DNA of 64,000 bases from IDS-8 sp040902105 (GCA_040902105.1 JBBDXW010000021.1:1-64000); one strand, 5' to 3'; shown: positions 17,063 to 26,112, counted from the first letter of the stretch. Notes: generated from the sequence alone by a model not told the origin. Translations and numbers: made by a program.

Positions 17063-17737
17063 GTGAGAAGACTGATCATGTGGAACATGGTGACACTCGA
17101 CGGCTATTTCGACGGCGAAAGAAGCTGGCAGATCAACTGGCACAAGAATGTCTGGGGCGAAGACCTCGAGCGGTTCGCGCTGGAGTCGCAGTCCGCGGAG
17201 ACGCTGCTGCTCGAACGCCCCACGTATGAACGCATGACCGCATACTGGTCTGCCGCGACGGGCGAGATCGCCGACCGCATCAACGCGATTCCCAAAGTGG
17301 TGTTCTCCCGATCCTTGAAGAAGGCCGACTGGAATAACAGCCGCCTCGTGTCGACTGACCCCGCCAGGGAAGTGGCGAGCCTGAAGCGAAAGCCGGGCAA
17401 CGATCTCGTGATCTTCGGCGGCGCCGCCCTGCCCGCCACGCTCGCGCAACGCGGCCTGATCGACGAGTACCGCCTCGGCGTGCACCCGGTCGTCCTGGGC
17501 GACGGTGGTCCACTGTCCGGCGCTGCATCGCAGCGATCGAGGATGAACCTGCTCGAGGCAACGACGTCGCAGTCGGGACGCACCGTCCTGTGCTACCAAG
17601 CCAACGGCGCGTCGCCCACCCACGCGGCGCACGAGCGGCTGCGTCCTGGCCGCGGGAGCGCGCGGGTTGCGCTTTCACGCCGAAGGTCTGTGGTGGATGG
17701 GCCGTTCGTGGAAACGAAAGAGTGGGCGCTCGGTTGA
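17063..17737 (+). CDS. RibD C-terminal (dihydrofolate reductase-like) protein fused to a YCII/DGPF remnant
   Basis: The first roughly 180 residues are a RibD/DHFR-fold reductase: MRRLIMWNMVTLDGYFDG, LLLERPTYERMTAYW, the glycine motif NDLVIFGGAALPATLAQRGL, and IDEYRLGVHPVVLGDG. Substrate is unknown; such genes are common beside LuxR or ECF regulators. The last about 40 residues do not belong to that fold: they resemble the start of a DGPF/YCII domain (SARVALSRRRSVVDGPFVET then KEWALG) and stop abruptly. A good ribosome-binding site (AGGAGAG, 17051-17057) precedes the start. The tail is probably a truncated neighbouring gene joined by deletion. Confidence 0.82.
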   Translation: MRRLIMWNMVTLDGYFDGERSWQINWHKNVWGEDLERFALESQSAETLLLERPTYERMTAYWSAATGEIADRINAIPKVVFSRSLKKADWNNSRLVSTDPAREVASLKRKPGNDLVIFGGAALPATLAQRGLIDEYRLGVHPVVLGDGGPLSGAASQRSRMNLLEATTSQSGRTVLCYQANGASPTHAAHERLRPGRGSARVALSRRRSVVDGPFVETKEWALG

Positions 17738-17808
17738 GATGCCGTCGTCGGTCGCGCCGGCATGCTTTGCGAAGTCTGCGCAGGCGCTGATAACAGTGCG
17801 TTCCGAAT

Positions 17809-20001
17809 TCAAGGACGCCTGTATTTCTCGACCAATGCCGCAAATCTCGGATCGTCGCGAAGCGGATCAAGTCGCGGATCAGGCGACAGGCCCTCGATAG
17901 ACCAGAAGCCGGGTGCTGCCAGGTAGGCATCAAGTTGTTCGAGTGCGACATCGATAGCGCGAGCGGGCGCCAACACCCGCATGATTGCCTCCAACTGGTA
18001 CACCGGCCCGTCCATCGCCTCCCGCGACGTCGGCATCGACTCGATGGCCTCAAGGGCAAGGTTGGCGGCGGCCCCGGTCTGGCCGAGCCCCACCAAAGCT
18101 TCTCCCAGCGCAATAAGGAGCCGTGGGTCTTTCGGACTGAGCGCGAGCTCCTTTTCGAGTTGTGCACGAGCAATCTCAAACTGCCTTTGAGCGAGCTCAG
18201 CTTGTCCAGCCAACTGGTAGGTCACGCCGTAAGCCGATGCTTTGAGCAGGTAATAGTTGCGGAAACCCAGTATCAGATCGGCCTCCCACTTGCCCAGGAG
18301 GCTTAAAGCCGTGTCGTAGTCCCGTGCCCTGATCGCGAACTTCCACTCGTCACACAGTTGATTGGCTGCAGGGATCAGCGGATTCCCGACCACCGCCTTC
18401 AAATAGGGCGTTCCGTCCCCATCGCGGAGCAGCGGGATTCCCGCCTTCTCCGTTTGGCCTTCGACGGCATCCGGCGCGATCTCCAGGACCCTGTCGAGGT
18501 AGCGTTCCGCCTCGGCGTAATCCCGGAGCATCTGATAGCTCGAGGCATGCTGCCGCAGCAGGTTGGCATTCCTCGGGTCGACCTCGATGGCCCGCTCCCA
18601 GGTCGCCACCGCCTGTTGCCACTGACCCATACGCCGGTAGATTGCACCGCGCGCAAACAGCAGCTCCGGGTCACCCGGCATCCCTTGCTCCGCGATCGCG
18701 AGTTCCCTCAAGGCGGCTTCATAGTCCAGGTGGCCCTGGTAGTGATACCAGGCCATGGCGAGATGCGCTTCCGGCAGATCGGGCTGAAGCTCGAGCGCTC
18801 TTTGTACCGCCGACTGCGCCAAGCTTCGACGGGCGTCCGTGCGGTCCATAGTCCAGTACAGGTGGATGTCCGTGATGGCCAGGTATGCCAGCGCGAGTGC
18901 AAATTCCGGATCTTCTTCGGCGGCGCGTTCGAACTGCTGTACCGCCGACGGCAAGTCCCGTAACAGGTCACTGCCCCGTTCGTACTGTCGACCGCTCAGG
19001 TAGAAGTCATATGCCTTGGTGTTCTGTGTCGGCTGCTGGTTGAGGCGTCCCAGTTCCGTTGGCGTCAGTGTCGCCTCCAATTCCCGGGCGATGCTCCTCG
19101 CGATGTCGGTTTGAATCGCAAAGATGTTGCCGACCGTGGGCTCGCGATCGTAGCTCTCGGTCCAGAGAAGCTCACCCGTCTGCGCATCGACGAGCTGAAC
19201 GTTGATGTGCACGCTGTCGACCGCTCGTTGCACGGTTCCTTCCAGGACTGTTGCGGCGCCGAGCTGTTCGCCGATCTCGCGCAGGTTTCGCGTGCGGTCC
19301 TCGTACTGCATCACGGAGGTCCTGGAGATAACCTTCAAGGTGCCGATCTTCGCGAGCTGCGTCAGGACATCGTCGTGAATCGCCCTTACAAATACCGCGT
19401 GTTCCTCATCGGTGCTCAGGTTCTCGAACGGCAACACGGCGATCGAGCGCAGGTCGCGTTGACCCAGGATGACGAACACGCCGACAGTGAGCAGCAGTAC
19501 CATCACCAGAACAGCGGCGGCGGAAAGCCACCGACCGGTCCTCGCGACTTTACGCACGGCCGATTGCTCCCTGAGGCCCAACTCGCTGGACCGTTCACGT
19601 TCGGGATATTCACCGGGGATCAAACGGTCCTCTTGACTGGAGGGCGTCGGCCCCGCTGCCCGCGCCTCGGGGCGAGGATTTATCGTTGCAACAAAACGAT
19701 AACCGCGGCCCGGTTCGGTGAGGATGAAGCGATGGTCTCCGGGACGCTCCCCGAGCGCACGCCGCAGCGTCGACACAGCCTGGTTGAGATTGTTCTCCGC
19801 GACGACGACGTTCGGCCAGACCGCCTTGAGCAAGGTTCGCTTATCCAACAGCTCATGGGGATGCTCGACGAGATAGAGCAGCGTATCGAAGACTTTCGGC
19901 TTTAGCGGGATCGGCCGGCCATCGGCGCCAAATAGCATCCGTCTGACGGGGTCCACGCGGAACCCGCTGAACTCGTAGGCCACATGCGGCGGCTCATGCA
20001 T
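17809..20001 (-). CDS. Membrane-anchored winged-helix/TPR regulator (CadC/ToxR-like)
   Basis: A 730-residue protein with an N-terminal OmpR/PhoB-type winged helix (about residues 8-108: FSGFRVDPVRRMLFGADGRP, KTLLKAVWP-like region, LTEPGRGYRFVA), one transmembrane helix (about 162-182, AAAVLVMVLLLTVGVFVILG), a periplasmic TolB/FlgO-like domain (SIAVLPFENLSTDEEHAVFV to AQTGELLWTESYDR), and then several TPR units. The topology is that of CadC/ToxR regulators, which sense outside and bind DNA inside. It is divergent from a lipoprotein gene at 20194, a candidate target. Confidence 0.88.
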   Translation of the reverse strand: MHEPPHVAYEFSGFRVDPVRRMLFGADGRPIPLKPKVFDTLLYLVEHPHELLDKRTLLKAVWPNVVVAENNLNQAVSTLRRALGERPGDHRFILTEPGRGYRFVATINPRPEARAAGPTPSSQEDRLIPGEYPERERSSELGLREQSAVRKVARTGRWLSAAAVLVMVLLLTVGVFVILGQRDLRSIAVLPFENLSTDEEHAVFVRAIHDDVLTQLAKIGTLKVISRTSVMQYEDRTRNLREIGEQLGAATVLEGTVQRAVDSVHINVQLVDAQTGELLWTESYDREPTVGNIFAIQTDIARSIARELEATLTPTELGRLNQQPTQNTKAYDFYLSGRQYERGSDLLRDLPSAVQQFERAAEEDPEFALALAYLAITDIHLYWTMDRTDARRSLAQSAVQRALELQPDLPEAHLAMAWYHYQGHLDYEAALRELAIAEQGMPGDPELLFARGAIYRRMGQWQQAVATWERAIEVDPRNANLLRQHASSYQMLRDYAEAERYLDRVLEIAPDAVEGQTEKAGIPLLRDGDGTPYLKAVVGNPLIPAANQLCDEWKFAIRARDYDTALSLLGKWEADLILGFRNYYLLKASAYGVTYQLAGQAELAQRQFEIARAQLEKELALSPKDPRLLIALGEALVGLGQTGAAANLALEAIESMPTSREAMDGPVYQLEAIMRVLAPARAIDVALEQLDAYLAAPGFWSIEGLSPDPRLDPLRDDPRFAALVEKYRRP

Positions 20002-20193
20002 ACCCGATCACAAGAATTCACAACGTTTCAGAGTACTGACAAAGCGTGTTCAGGTAATTTGGCGGGATTCTACAACGTCGAAGAAGCGCCAATCCATGGG
20101 AGATGAATAATGAACACGCTCCGCGAAAGGTTGCCATCGTTGCCCCTTTGTTGGTCACGTTTTTCTCCGGCGCTTGCCGGCAGGCATCGGTCG

Positions 20194-21090
20194 ATGCGAT
20201 TCCCCGCATGCCTTCTGCTCGTCCAGGCCTTGGCCGGCTGCGGCGTTGGGACAAGCGAGCCATCCTCCGAGGTACGCCCACCGCCCCCGCCACCCACGCC
20301 ACCCACGGCCGCGATGATCGAGCACGGACATTTTCGGGGCACGGCGGCTCTCGGGGATGCCACGTATCACGCTGACGCGTTACTCACCGCGGATGGCGAA
20401 TTTCGCTTGTACGTCGGGGGTCTCCTGGATAGTCCGCCGGGTGGCATGGGTTTTGTCGGGGAGTTGTTCAACCCTGAGGAATCCGCGCAATTTTCCGGGC
20501 AACTGGAGATCGACGGAGAGCAGGGATCCGGTGACGGGCTCGTCATCGGGGAGGTATGCGCCGCCCCCGGCGTGGGCCGTTTCTGCGATGAATCTGCGTC
20601 TGCAGAGGTCAGCATCTCCGGCATGTCGAACGACGGACTGGCCGGTGAAGTCCGGATTACCACGGGCGAAGGGGAAGAAATCTGGCTGCTGGATCTGGCG
20701 GCATGGAGCGCATACTACGAATTGAACGCACACCCGGCGAGTCCGAGCGGTACATATCAGGAGGAACTCGCGCAGTTTGCGCAAGCGGGCGATGTGATCA
20801 TCAGCATTGACGATGCCGGGCGCCTGTTTTTTCAGGCCGCCGCTTCCGGCTGCACGGGCAACGGTGCATTAAGTCCGCATTTGAACGGCGAATTCTATGT
20901 TTTCGACGTAGATCTCATCATCGAAAACTGCGATGCAAGCCACAAATTCCTGAACAACGAATATTCAGGTCTCGCAACCGAAACGCAGAACAGTTATTGG
21001 GATTACGACGATTGGCTGCTCATCTTTGTGTCAACGCCAGTCGGGATAGAATCGCCGGCCGCCATAACCATGTATGCAAACCGCCTGTAA
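20194..21090 (+). CDS. Predicted lipoprotein of unknown function
   Basis: The 298-residue product has a lipoprotein signal with lipobox ALAGC (MRFPACLLLVQALAGCGVGT), then a proline run at about residues 30-40 and a beta-rich, Gly/Asp-rich body. I recognise no family. I chose the ATG at 20194 because it places a normal signal peptide at the N-terminus; the frame is open for 28 more codons upstream, but those residues do not look like an exported N-terminus. It is divergent from the membrane-bound regulator at 17809-20001. Confidence 0.7.
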   Translation: MRFPACLLLVQALAGCGVGTSEPSSEVRPPPPPPTPPTAAMIEHGHFRGTAALGDATYHADALLTADGEFRLYVGGLLDSPPGGMGFVGELFNPEESAQFSGQLEIDGEQGSGDGLVIGEVCAAPGVGRFCDESASAEVSISGMSNDGLAGEVRITTGEGEEIWLLDLAAWSAYYELNAHPASPSGTYQEELAQFAQAGDVIISIDDAGRLFFQAAASGCTGNGALSPHLNGEFYVFDVDLIIENCDASHKFLNNEYSGLATETQNSYWDYDDWLLIFVSTPVGIESPAAITMYANRL

Positions 21091-21096
21091 ACTCCG

Positions 21097-21120
21097 AAGG
21101 AGCTGCCTGCGCAGCTCCTT
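21097..21120. terminator. Bidirectional hairpin terminator
   Basis: Perfect 10-bp stem (AAGGAGCTGC with GCAGCTCCTT) and a 4-base loop between the convergent lipoprotein gene (plus) and glyoxalase-family gene (minus). Symmetric, so it may serve both strands. Confidence 0.7.
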
Positions 21121-21122
21121 AC

Positions 21123-21545
21123 TCAATCCTCAACTGTGAGGTGCGGATTCCACGCGACTTCCCACAGATGCCCGTCGAGGTCCTGGAAATAGCCCGCATA
21201 CCCGCCCCAGAACGTCTCCTTCGCCGGTTTCACGACGGTGGCCCCGGCCTCTTTCGCTTGCTTCATGACCGCATCGACTTCGCCCTTCGACGAAACGTTG
21301 TGCCCGAGCGAGAATTCCGTGGCGCTCGGACTCGTTAACGGAAGTCCCGTATCGTGGGCAAGGCTCTTGCGCGGCCACGTGGCCAGCTTCAATCCGGCCT
21401 GCAGTTCGAAGAACGCAACCGCGCCGTGCTCAAACTGCTCGCCGACGATGCCTTCCGTTCTGAGTCCCAGCCCGTCCCGATAGAAGTGGAGCGCGCGCTC
21501 CAGGTCGTCAACGCCGATGGTGATCAGGGTAACTCGCGGTTTCAT
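21123..21545 (-). CDS. Glyoxalase/bleomycin resistance family (VOC) protein
   Basis: A 140-residue VOC-fold protein: MKPRVTLITIGVDDLERALH, then FYRDGLGLRTEG, AVAFFELQAGLKLATWPR, and the C-terminal metal-site segment GGYAGYFQDLDGHLWEVAWN. Two betaalphabetabetabeta units are expected, so it acts as a dimer; His and Glu residues of the metal site are present in the second half. The substrate is unknown. The frame stays open beyond the start at 21545 across the divergent neighbour, which I treat as chance. Confidence 0.88.
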   Translation of the reverse strand: MKPRVTLITIGVDDLERALHFYRDGLGLRTEGIVGEQFEHGAVAFFELQAGLKLATWPRKSLAHDTGLPLTSPSATEFSLGHNVSSKGEVDAVMKQAKEAGATVVKPAKETFWGGYAGYFQDLDGHLWEVAWNPHLTVED

Positions 21546-21669
21546 GGGAGACGCCTCCTTACAAATAGCGGCAAAGTCCGGCGGTCTGCGTTCAGAGTTC
21601 AGGGTGGGCACTTCAAGGCCGTTCCGAAGCCGCCGAATGCTGATCATCCAGTATCCTGCGCACGTGGAT

Positions 21670-22152
21670 ATGACAATCCTTTGGTATGCGTTTGCCGGGC
21701 TGCTGATACTCGTCGGGCTCGCGGGAGCCGTTCTGCCGGTTCTGCCCGGTGTCCCCCTGGTGTTTGCGGGCATGTGGCTCGCAGCGTGGGTCGGGGATTT
21801 TGCCGAGATCGGTAGCTGGACCGTCGTCTCGCTCGGCGTGCTCGCCGGCCTGGCCGTGCTGATCGACTTTGTTGCCGGTCTGCTCGGCGCCAGGCGGGTG
21901 GCGGCAAGCACTGCGGCGTTGTGGGGCGCGACCATCGGCACCGTAGTGGGTTTGTTCTTCGGCCTCCCGGGTCTGCTGCTCGGGCCGTTCCTTGGTGCGC
22001 TGGCCGGCGAATTGAGGTCCGGCGGCAGCATTACCCGCTCGACCCACGTTGGCGTTGCCACCTGGATGGGATTGCTGTTCGGCACGTTGGCGAAGATCGC
22101 GCTGTCGTTCACCATGCTCGGCATTTTTGCCGGCGCATTGTTGATAGCCTGA
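21670..22152 (+). CDS. DUF456 family membrane protein
   Basis: About 160 residues, almost entirely hydrophobic, with four to five predicted membrane helices: MTILWYAFAGLLILVGLAGA, VLPVLPGVPLVFAGMWLAAW, a glycine-rich central loop GLFFGLPGLLLGPFLGALAG and a final helix. The pattern VLPVLPGVPLVFAG and the glycine-zipper-like middle match DUF456. Function unknown. Frame is open upstream to 21517, overlapping the VOC gene; a start at 21670 gives the usual length. Confidence 0.8.
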   Translation: MTILWYAFAGLLILVGLAGAVLPVLPGVPLVFAGMWLAAWVGDFAEIGSWTVVSLGVLAGLAVLIDFVAGLLGARRVAASTAALWGATIGTVVGLFFGLPGLLLGPFLGALAGELRSGGSITRSTHVGVATWMGLLFGTLAKIALSFTMLGIFAGALLIA

Positions 22153-22360
22153 ATCCATCCTGTCGAAACTGTCCGACCAGGACAATCTCGTCGACATGAA
22201 CCAGATCCTGGCTCACCGGAATTTGTCTCGCGTGAGGTCATTCTCCGTGGGAAGTCGCTTTCCTCTACAGATGTCACTGTTTCACAGCGACGTCCATCTG
22301 GCAAAAAGAAGCGAGGGCATCGGGCCTTCACGTTCGGCCATACGCACGAGGAAACGAAAC

Positions 22361-22891
22361 ATGAGCAGAATAAAATCGATTGGCTTGTCGGCAGCGATGC
22401 TGGTGGTACTGAACGGCTGCCTGCTGACCAGCCCGTACTGGAATCAGGAATTCGACGACCACACGGAGGCCATTTCCCTCCAGGCCTTTACCACGAACAA
22501 GAACGTAGCCGTCAAGTTCCAGTGCGCCAAGGCGTACCATGGAGGCCTGTACCCGTCATCGGCAACGGCGACCTGGACGCAAGTCGCCAACATCACCCCG
22601 CAGTCGAAGGCATTGTTTGATCCGACCGGCGGCAGAGTGTATGGCGCCGGAGTACGCAAGGTGCTTCCGGCGGCTTGCTGGAGGTTCGATCCGGCGAACT
22701 CGATCTGGTACGCGGCTATCCGTGCCACTCAGAACACCACTGTTCTCGATACGGAGCAGAAGTACTTCCACACCTTCAACAAGGCGGGATTGGAGTGCCT
22801 GGGAAGAGAGAACGGCCAGGCAACGAGCTGGTTCGGCTGGGACGGCTGTGAGACCGGCGCCTTCTACACGATCTTCAGAGCCACGTCCTAG
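22361..22891 (+). CDS. Predicted lipoprotein of unknown function
   Basis: 176 residues beginning MSRIKSIGLSAAMLVVLNGC, a lipoprotein signal with lipobox VLNGC. The mature part contains several Trp and Cys residues (for example AACWRFDPANSIWYAA and SWFGWDGCETGAF) but no family I recognise. A GAGG ribosome-binding site lies 10 bases before the ATG, supporting this start over in-frame upstream options. It is followed at once by a palindromic repeat. Confidence 0.75.
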   Translation: MSRIKSIGLSAAMLVVLNGCLLTSPYWNQEFDDHTEAISLQAFTTNKNVAVKFQCAKAYHGGLYPSSATATWTQVANITPQSKALFDPTGGRVYGAGVRKVLPAACWRFDPANSIWYAAIRATQNTTVLDTEQKYFHTFNKAGLECLGRENGQATSWFGWDGCETGAFYTIFRATS

Positions 22892-22898
22892 AGCGCAA

Positions 22899-22996
22899 CA
22901 GGACATCGACACAACGGGACACCCCCCGTGATCAGTTTCACAGGTCATGGGTGTCCCGATTCGTGTCCTCCCGATTCGTGTCACCGGGTGTCCCTG
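22899..22996. repeat. GGGACACC-type palindromic repeat
   Basis: Inverted arms CGGGACACCC (22915-22924) and GGGTGTCCCG (22949-22958), followed by a short direct repeat CCCGATTCGTGTC present twice (22955-22967 and 22970-22982) and a third partial GGGTGTCCC. Non-coding, between two plus-strand genes. The structure resembles repeats left by REP-associated transposases. Confidence 0.6.
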
Positions 22997-23071
22997 CCTA
23001 CAAAAGGAGGCTGCAAATCGCGGACAGAATGCTACGCTTCCCCTGAACAGGTCGGCAATCAGGAGGCGATC

Positions 23072-23485
23072 ATGTCACGCAATCTCGACTGGAAATGGAT
23101 CGGCATCGGTGTGCTGATCATGCTTGCGCTCAGCATAGTGGCCGGCATGGCCGTCGGCGTTTTCCTCATGCCCGAGATCCAGGACGCGTCCCGGGTGGAA
23201 GATATCGAGTTGAGCAGGGGCCAGATGGCGTTGTTGGCCATCGTCAATTTCCTGATCTTCGTGATCGGCGGCTTCATCGTGGGGCTGAAGTCGGCCGGCC
23301 GAACCATCCTCGAGCCGGGTATCTCTGCCGCAGTGGCCGTCATCATCGCTCTCATTCTTTCCGGCAGCTTCTCGCTCGGCAGCGTTATCGCCGGCGGCCT
23401 CGTGCCGTTTCTCGGCGGTGTACTCGGTGGGTGGATCGGGGAGCGACGCCAGGAGGCTGCGGCAGGGAGAGCACCCACAACATGA
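23072..23485 (+). CDS. Small inner-membrane protein, unknown function
   Basis: 137 residues with about four membrane helices: WKWIGIGVLIMLALSIVAGM, LLAIVNFLIFVIGGFIVG, SAAVAVIIALILSGSF and GGLVPFLGGVLGGWIGE. An AGGAGG ribosome-binding site lies 5 bases before the ATG, making this start very likely. The TGA stop overlaps the ATG of the next gene (ATGA), so translation of the two is coupled. I do not recognise the family. Confidence 0.82.
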   Translation: MSRNLDWKWIGIGVLIMLALSIVAGMAVGVFLMPEIQDASRVEDIELSRGQMALLAIVNFLIFVIGGFIVGLKSAGRTILEPGISAAVAVIIALILSGSFSLGSVIAGGLVPFLGGVLGGWIGERRQEAAAGRAPTT

Positions 23486-23961
23486 GCACTGAAGAAAATC
23501 CCCGACCGCCCCTTCCGCCATTCGATATCGAAGCCGCCGCGAAAAAGGTCCGCCTGGCGGAGGATGCCTGGAACACTCGCGACCCGGTCCGGGTTGCAGG
23601 CGCCTACAGCCCGGACAGTGTGTGGCGCAATCGCGCGGAATTCCTGGCCGGCCGTGAGGAGATTGTTCAATTCCTCATCCGAAAGTGGAACAAGGAACTG
23701 GATTATCGTCTCATCAAGGAGCTATGGGCTTCTCACGATAATCGCATCGCCGTTCGTTTCGCTTACGAATGGCACGACGATGCCGGCAACTGGTTTCGTT
23801 CGTACGGCAACGAAAACTGGGAGTTCGATCAAAGGGGTTTCATGCGACGCCGGATCGCCAGCATCAATGACCTGCCGATAAAGGAGAACGAGCGGAACTA
23901 TCGCTGGCCGCTCGGGCCGCGCCCCGACGACCATCCGGGTTTATCCGACCTTGGGCTGTGA
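23482..23961 (+). CDS. DUF1348 family NTF2-like protein
   Basis: 159 residues of the nuclear transport factor 2-like (SnoaL) fold. The family's conserved blocks are present: KVRLAEDAWNTRDPVRVAGAY, SVWRNRAEFLAGREEIV, RKWNKELDYRLIKELW, RIAVRFAYEWHDDAGNWFRS, YGNENWEFDQRGFMRRRIAS and the C-terminal RPDDHPGLSDLGL. No catalytic function is established for the family. It overlaps the preceding membrane-protein gene by four bases. Confidence 0.9.
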   Translation: MSTEENPRPPLPPFDIEAAAKKVRLAEDAWNTRDPVRVAGAYSPDSVWRNRAEFLAGREEIVQFLIRKWNKELDYRLIKELWASHDNRIAVRFAYEWHDDAGNWFRSYGNENWEFDQRGFMRRRIASINDLPIKENERNYRWPLGPRPDDHPGLSDLGL

Positions 23962-24033
23962 AGCGTGCCGAAGACGCACGCCGACCCGACCAGTTCTCCG
24001 GCACCGAGAGTTCCCACTGATCCGGCAGGTGTT

Positions 24034-24243
24034 CTACGGACATGGGTCTGCCGGTGCGCCGGACTCGCACTTCACGCAATTCAGCAACTGCCCGAGCATC
24101 TTCGCGCGGCCCTCGGCGGTTACGACCCAGGGTCGATCGGTCCATGGCGGGTCATGCCGAACGTGCTGATTGTGCCCGCACTCAAGTTGAGCAACCCAAT
24201 GTTGCTCTTCATCCTGGTGGAAGCCGACGACTCTTTGCTGCAT
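24034..24243 (-). CDS. DUF3565 family small protein
   Basis: 69 residues matching the short DUF3565 family: MQQRVVGFHQDEEQHWVAQL, ECGHNQHVRHDPPWTDRPWV and the C-terminal LNCVKCESG. The conserved Cys and His residues (ECGHxxHxRH, CxxC) suggest a metal-binding role; function unknown. It is encoded on the strand opposite the DUF1348 gene. Confidence 0.8.
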   Translation of the reverse strand: MQQRVVGFHQDEEQHWVAQLECGHNQHVRHDPPWTDRPWVVTAEGRAKMLGQLLNCVKCESGAPADPCP

Positions 24244-24339
24244 TCGCTTTAGAGGTAGTGCTTCAGAAGTGCTTCCCGGGGTGTCGCCCGTATTGGGGCG
24301 TGGGGGTGTTGCGGGCGATGCGGCGTTTGGGAGCGTCGC

Positions 24340-24364
24340 GTCGCCCGCAATTGCGGGCTCCTAC
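24340..24364. repeat. REP palindrome, GTAGGAGCCCGC flavour
   Basis: Plus strand reads GTCGCCCGCAATTGCGGGCT then CCTAC, a palindrome with the stem GCCCGC/GCGGGC. The same unit recurs at 60231. A degenerate partner may lie at 24283-24318. The terminal CTA is the stop codon (TAG) of the lipoprotein gene on the minus strand, so the repeat forms its 3' end. Confidence 0.75.
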
Positions 24365-26112
24365 TTGGCGAATTCCAGGGTTGACGGCATTTCTATGCCG
24401 CGCTCCGTGAACAGCACGTCGAAGGAAATCTTGCTGAACATCTTCTCGAACGTCTGCATAACTTCGGCTTGAGCTTTGACCACTTCGGGGGACTGCTTGT
24501 CGGCGTCCGTCAGGGTCATCGCGTCACCGAGGAAGCCATAGTAGCGGGCGGCGTCCATGTCTATGCTGAAGAAAGGAGACGGCTCCCTGGGCGCAGCGCC
24601 GAGCATTGCCTCGAGGCCTGACTCGCTGCCAGCGCCTACCGACAATGCCAGTGCAGTCTCGGACCTGGCAACGTAGGCGGCTTCGACCATCGATGCGACC
24701 GCCGGCACTGCCAGTTTCACCGGCTTGGAATCCGGCTTGAGATTCAGTGACGCTATCTCCGGGCTGAACATCGCACCCATGGCCAACAAGCCATCGGCGC
24801 TGTCGGTCGCCAGGAGAATCCGCATGTCGACGTCGGTCGGCGGCTGCTGCTTCGCGATGTCCATTCCTTTAATATCATCGATGACGGCAAGGAATCCGCT
24901 GAAGCCGTACACGATCGGCGGTATCGGCTGGTTCAGTACTTCGCGACCTTTGGCTACGCCGGCTTGCAGCTCGGCGAACAACTCGCATTCATAGGGATCG
25001 GCTTCCATGGCGTCGAGCCTGGCCGAATAAAATTCACGCGCTGCCAGCAGGTTCAGGCTCATGCCGAACGACATCAGCCCGCCCTGCTCCGCTCCGAGCC
25101 CGGGCACCGGCGCTGTCAACCCTTGAAACCCGCTCGCGATGTCGCTGCGAAGTTCGACCGTAGTATTCGACTTGATGTGGTTCGCCGTGACATCCGTATA
25201 TCCGGCAACGACGCGCGGGGCGATGCTGGCGACGGCGCGGATCTCCGTCTTGCAGACGTCGCTAAGACTCGACGCATCGTAGTCCATCATCGCCAGAAGT
25301 TCCCCGTTGACGCCCGCCTGGTCGTCGAGAAAGGTCGCGGCCACACGCTCGACGTCGATCATGCCGAGGCCATAGGATTGAAATCCGTATTTCTTCGCCA
25401 GTGCGACCAGGTCGCCTGAATCGGCAATGTTTTTCGCCGGCAGATCGATGCCCAGCACGGACTTCAGCAGCCCTTCCGACAAATCGGCTGGAACGAAGCC
25501 GAGCACAAGCTGGTCGTCGATGGCAGCCACGATCAAACGGCCTTCGTCGTCTCCGGCATAACGGTACGAATGACCGTCGACGGTCGCGACGCTCATCTTT
25601 TCGCCCGCCTCACTTTCCAGTTTGGTCATCGTCGCTTCGAACAGGTGACCGTCGCTCAGCGTTATGCGAAGCACCGGCAGCAAACCGACGCCGTAGAATG
25701 CTCCGGTCGAATCGCGGTCGATGCCGGCTTCAGGAATGCCGTCGGCCGTGATCATGCCGGCCAGTTGCGCAATCGTCGTGGACACGCGTTTCCGCGTCTC
25801 TTCATCCATTCGCGATGCGGAACCATCCGTTGGTTCCTCGTTTACGGCCGTCTGCATCATCGAACTGTATGACTGCACGATCGCCTCGACATGCGGTGCC
25901 AATTTCTCGCGCACGTCGTCCGGCAGAGGTTGCGTCGCCGCGAATACGTACGGCGTATCGGCCGGCACGTAGCGGAGAACGCCTTCGCCGGAGGTCAGTG
26001 CTGCTTCCTCGTCGGGGGAGCCGGAACACGCCGCGAACATGAACGGCAGCAGGCAGACAAGCAGCTTTGCGGGTCGCGCAACGGGCGTGGCGATGGGCAT
26101 GGCAATAGGCAT
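24361..26112 (-). CDS. Large predicted lipoprotein, unknown function
   Basis: 583 residues. The N-terminus is MPIAMPIATPVARPAKLLVC followed by LLPFMFAACSG, giving a lipobox FAAC; mature protein is acidic and begins SGSPDEEAALTSGEGVLRYV. The body contains repeated alpha/beta segments, including ADTPYVFAATQPLPDDV and FDVLFTERGIEMPSTLEFAK at the end. No family recognised. The start could be any of two Met codons (26112 or 26100). Monocistronic; its stop lies in a REP element. Confidence 0.75.
   Translation of the reverse strand: MPIAMPIATPVARPAKLLVCLLPFMFAACSGSPDEEAALTSGEGVLRYVPADTPYVFAATQPLPDDVREKLAPHVEAIVQSYSSMMQTAVNEEPTDGSASRMDEETRKRVSTTIAQLAGMITADGIPEAGIDRDSTGAFYGVGLLPVLRITLSDGHLFEATMTKLESEAGEKMSVATVDGHSYRYAGDDEGRLIVAAIDDQLVLGFVPADLSEGLLKSVLGIDLPAKNIADSGDLVALAKKYGFQSYGLGMIDVERVAATFLDDQAGVNGELLAMMDYDASSLSDVCKTEIRAVASIAPRVVAGYTDVTANHIKSNTTVELRSDIASGFQGLTAPVPGLGAEQGGLMSFGMSLNLLAAREFYSARLDAMEADPYECELFAELQAGVAKGREVLNQPIPPIVYGFSGFLAVIDDIKGMDIAKQQPPTDVDMRILLATDSADGLLAMGAMFSPEIASLNLKPDSKPVKLAVPAVASMVEAAYVARSETALALSVGAGSESGLEAMLGAAPREPSPFFSIDMDAARYYGFLGDAMTLTDADKQSPEVVKAQAEVMQTFEKMFSKISFDVLFTERGIEMPSTLEFAK

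Noticed and set aside
21546..22331. Possible N-terminal extension of the VOC protein upstream of 21545
   Set aside because: Would overlap the divergent DUF456 membrane-protein gene over nearly its whole length; the 140-residue form is the normal VOC size.
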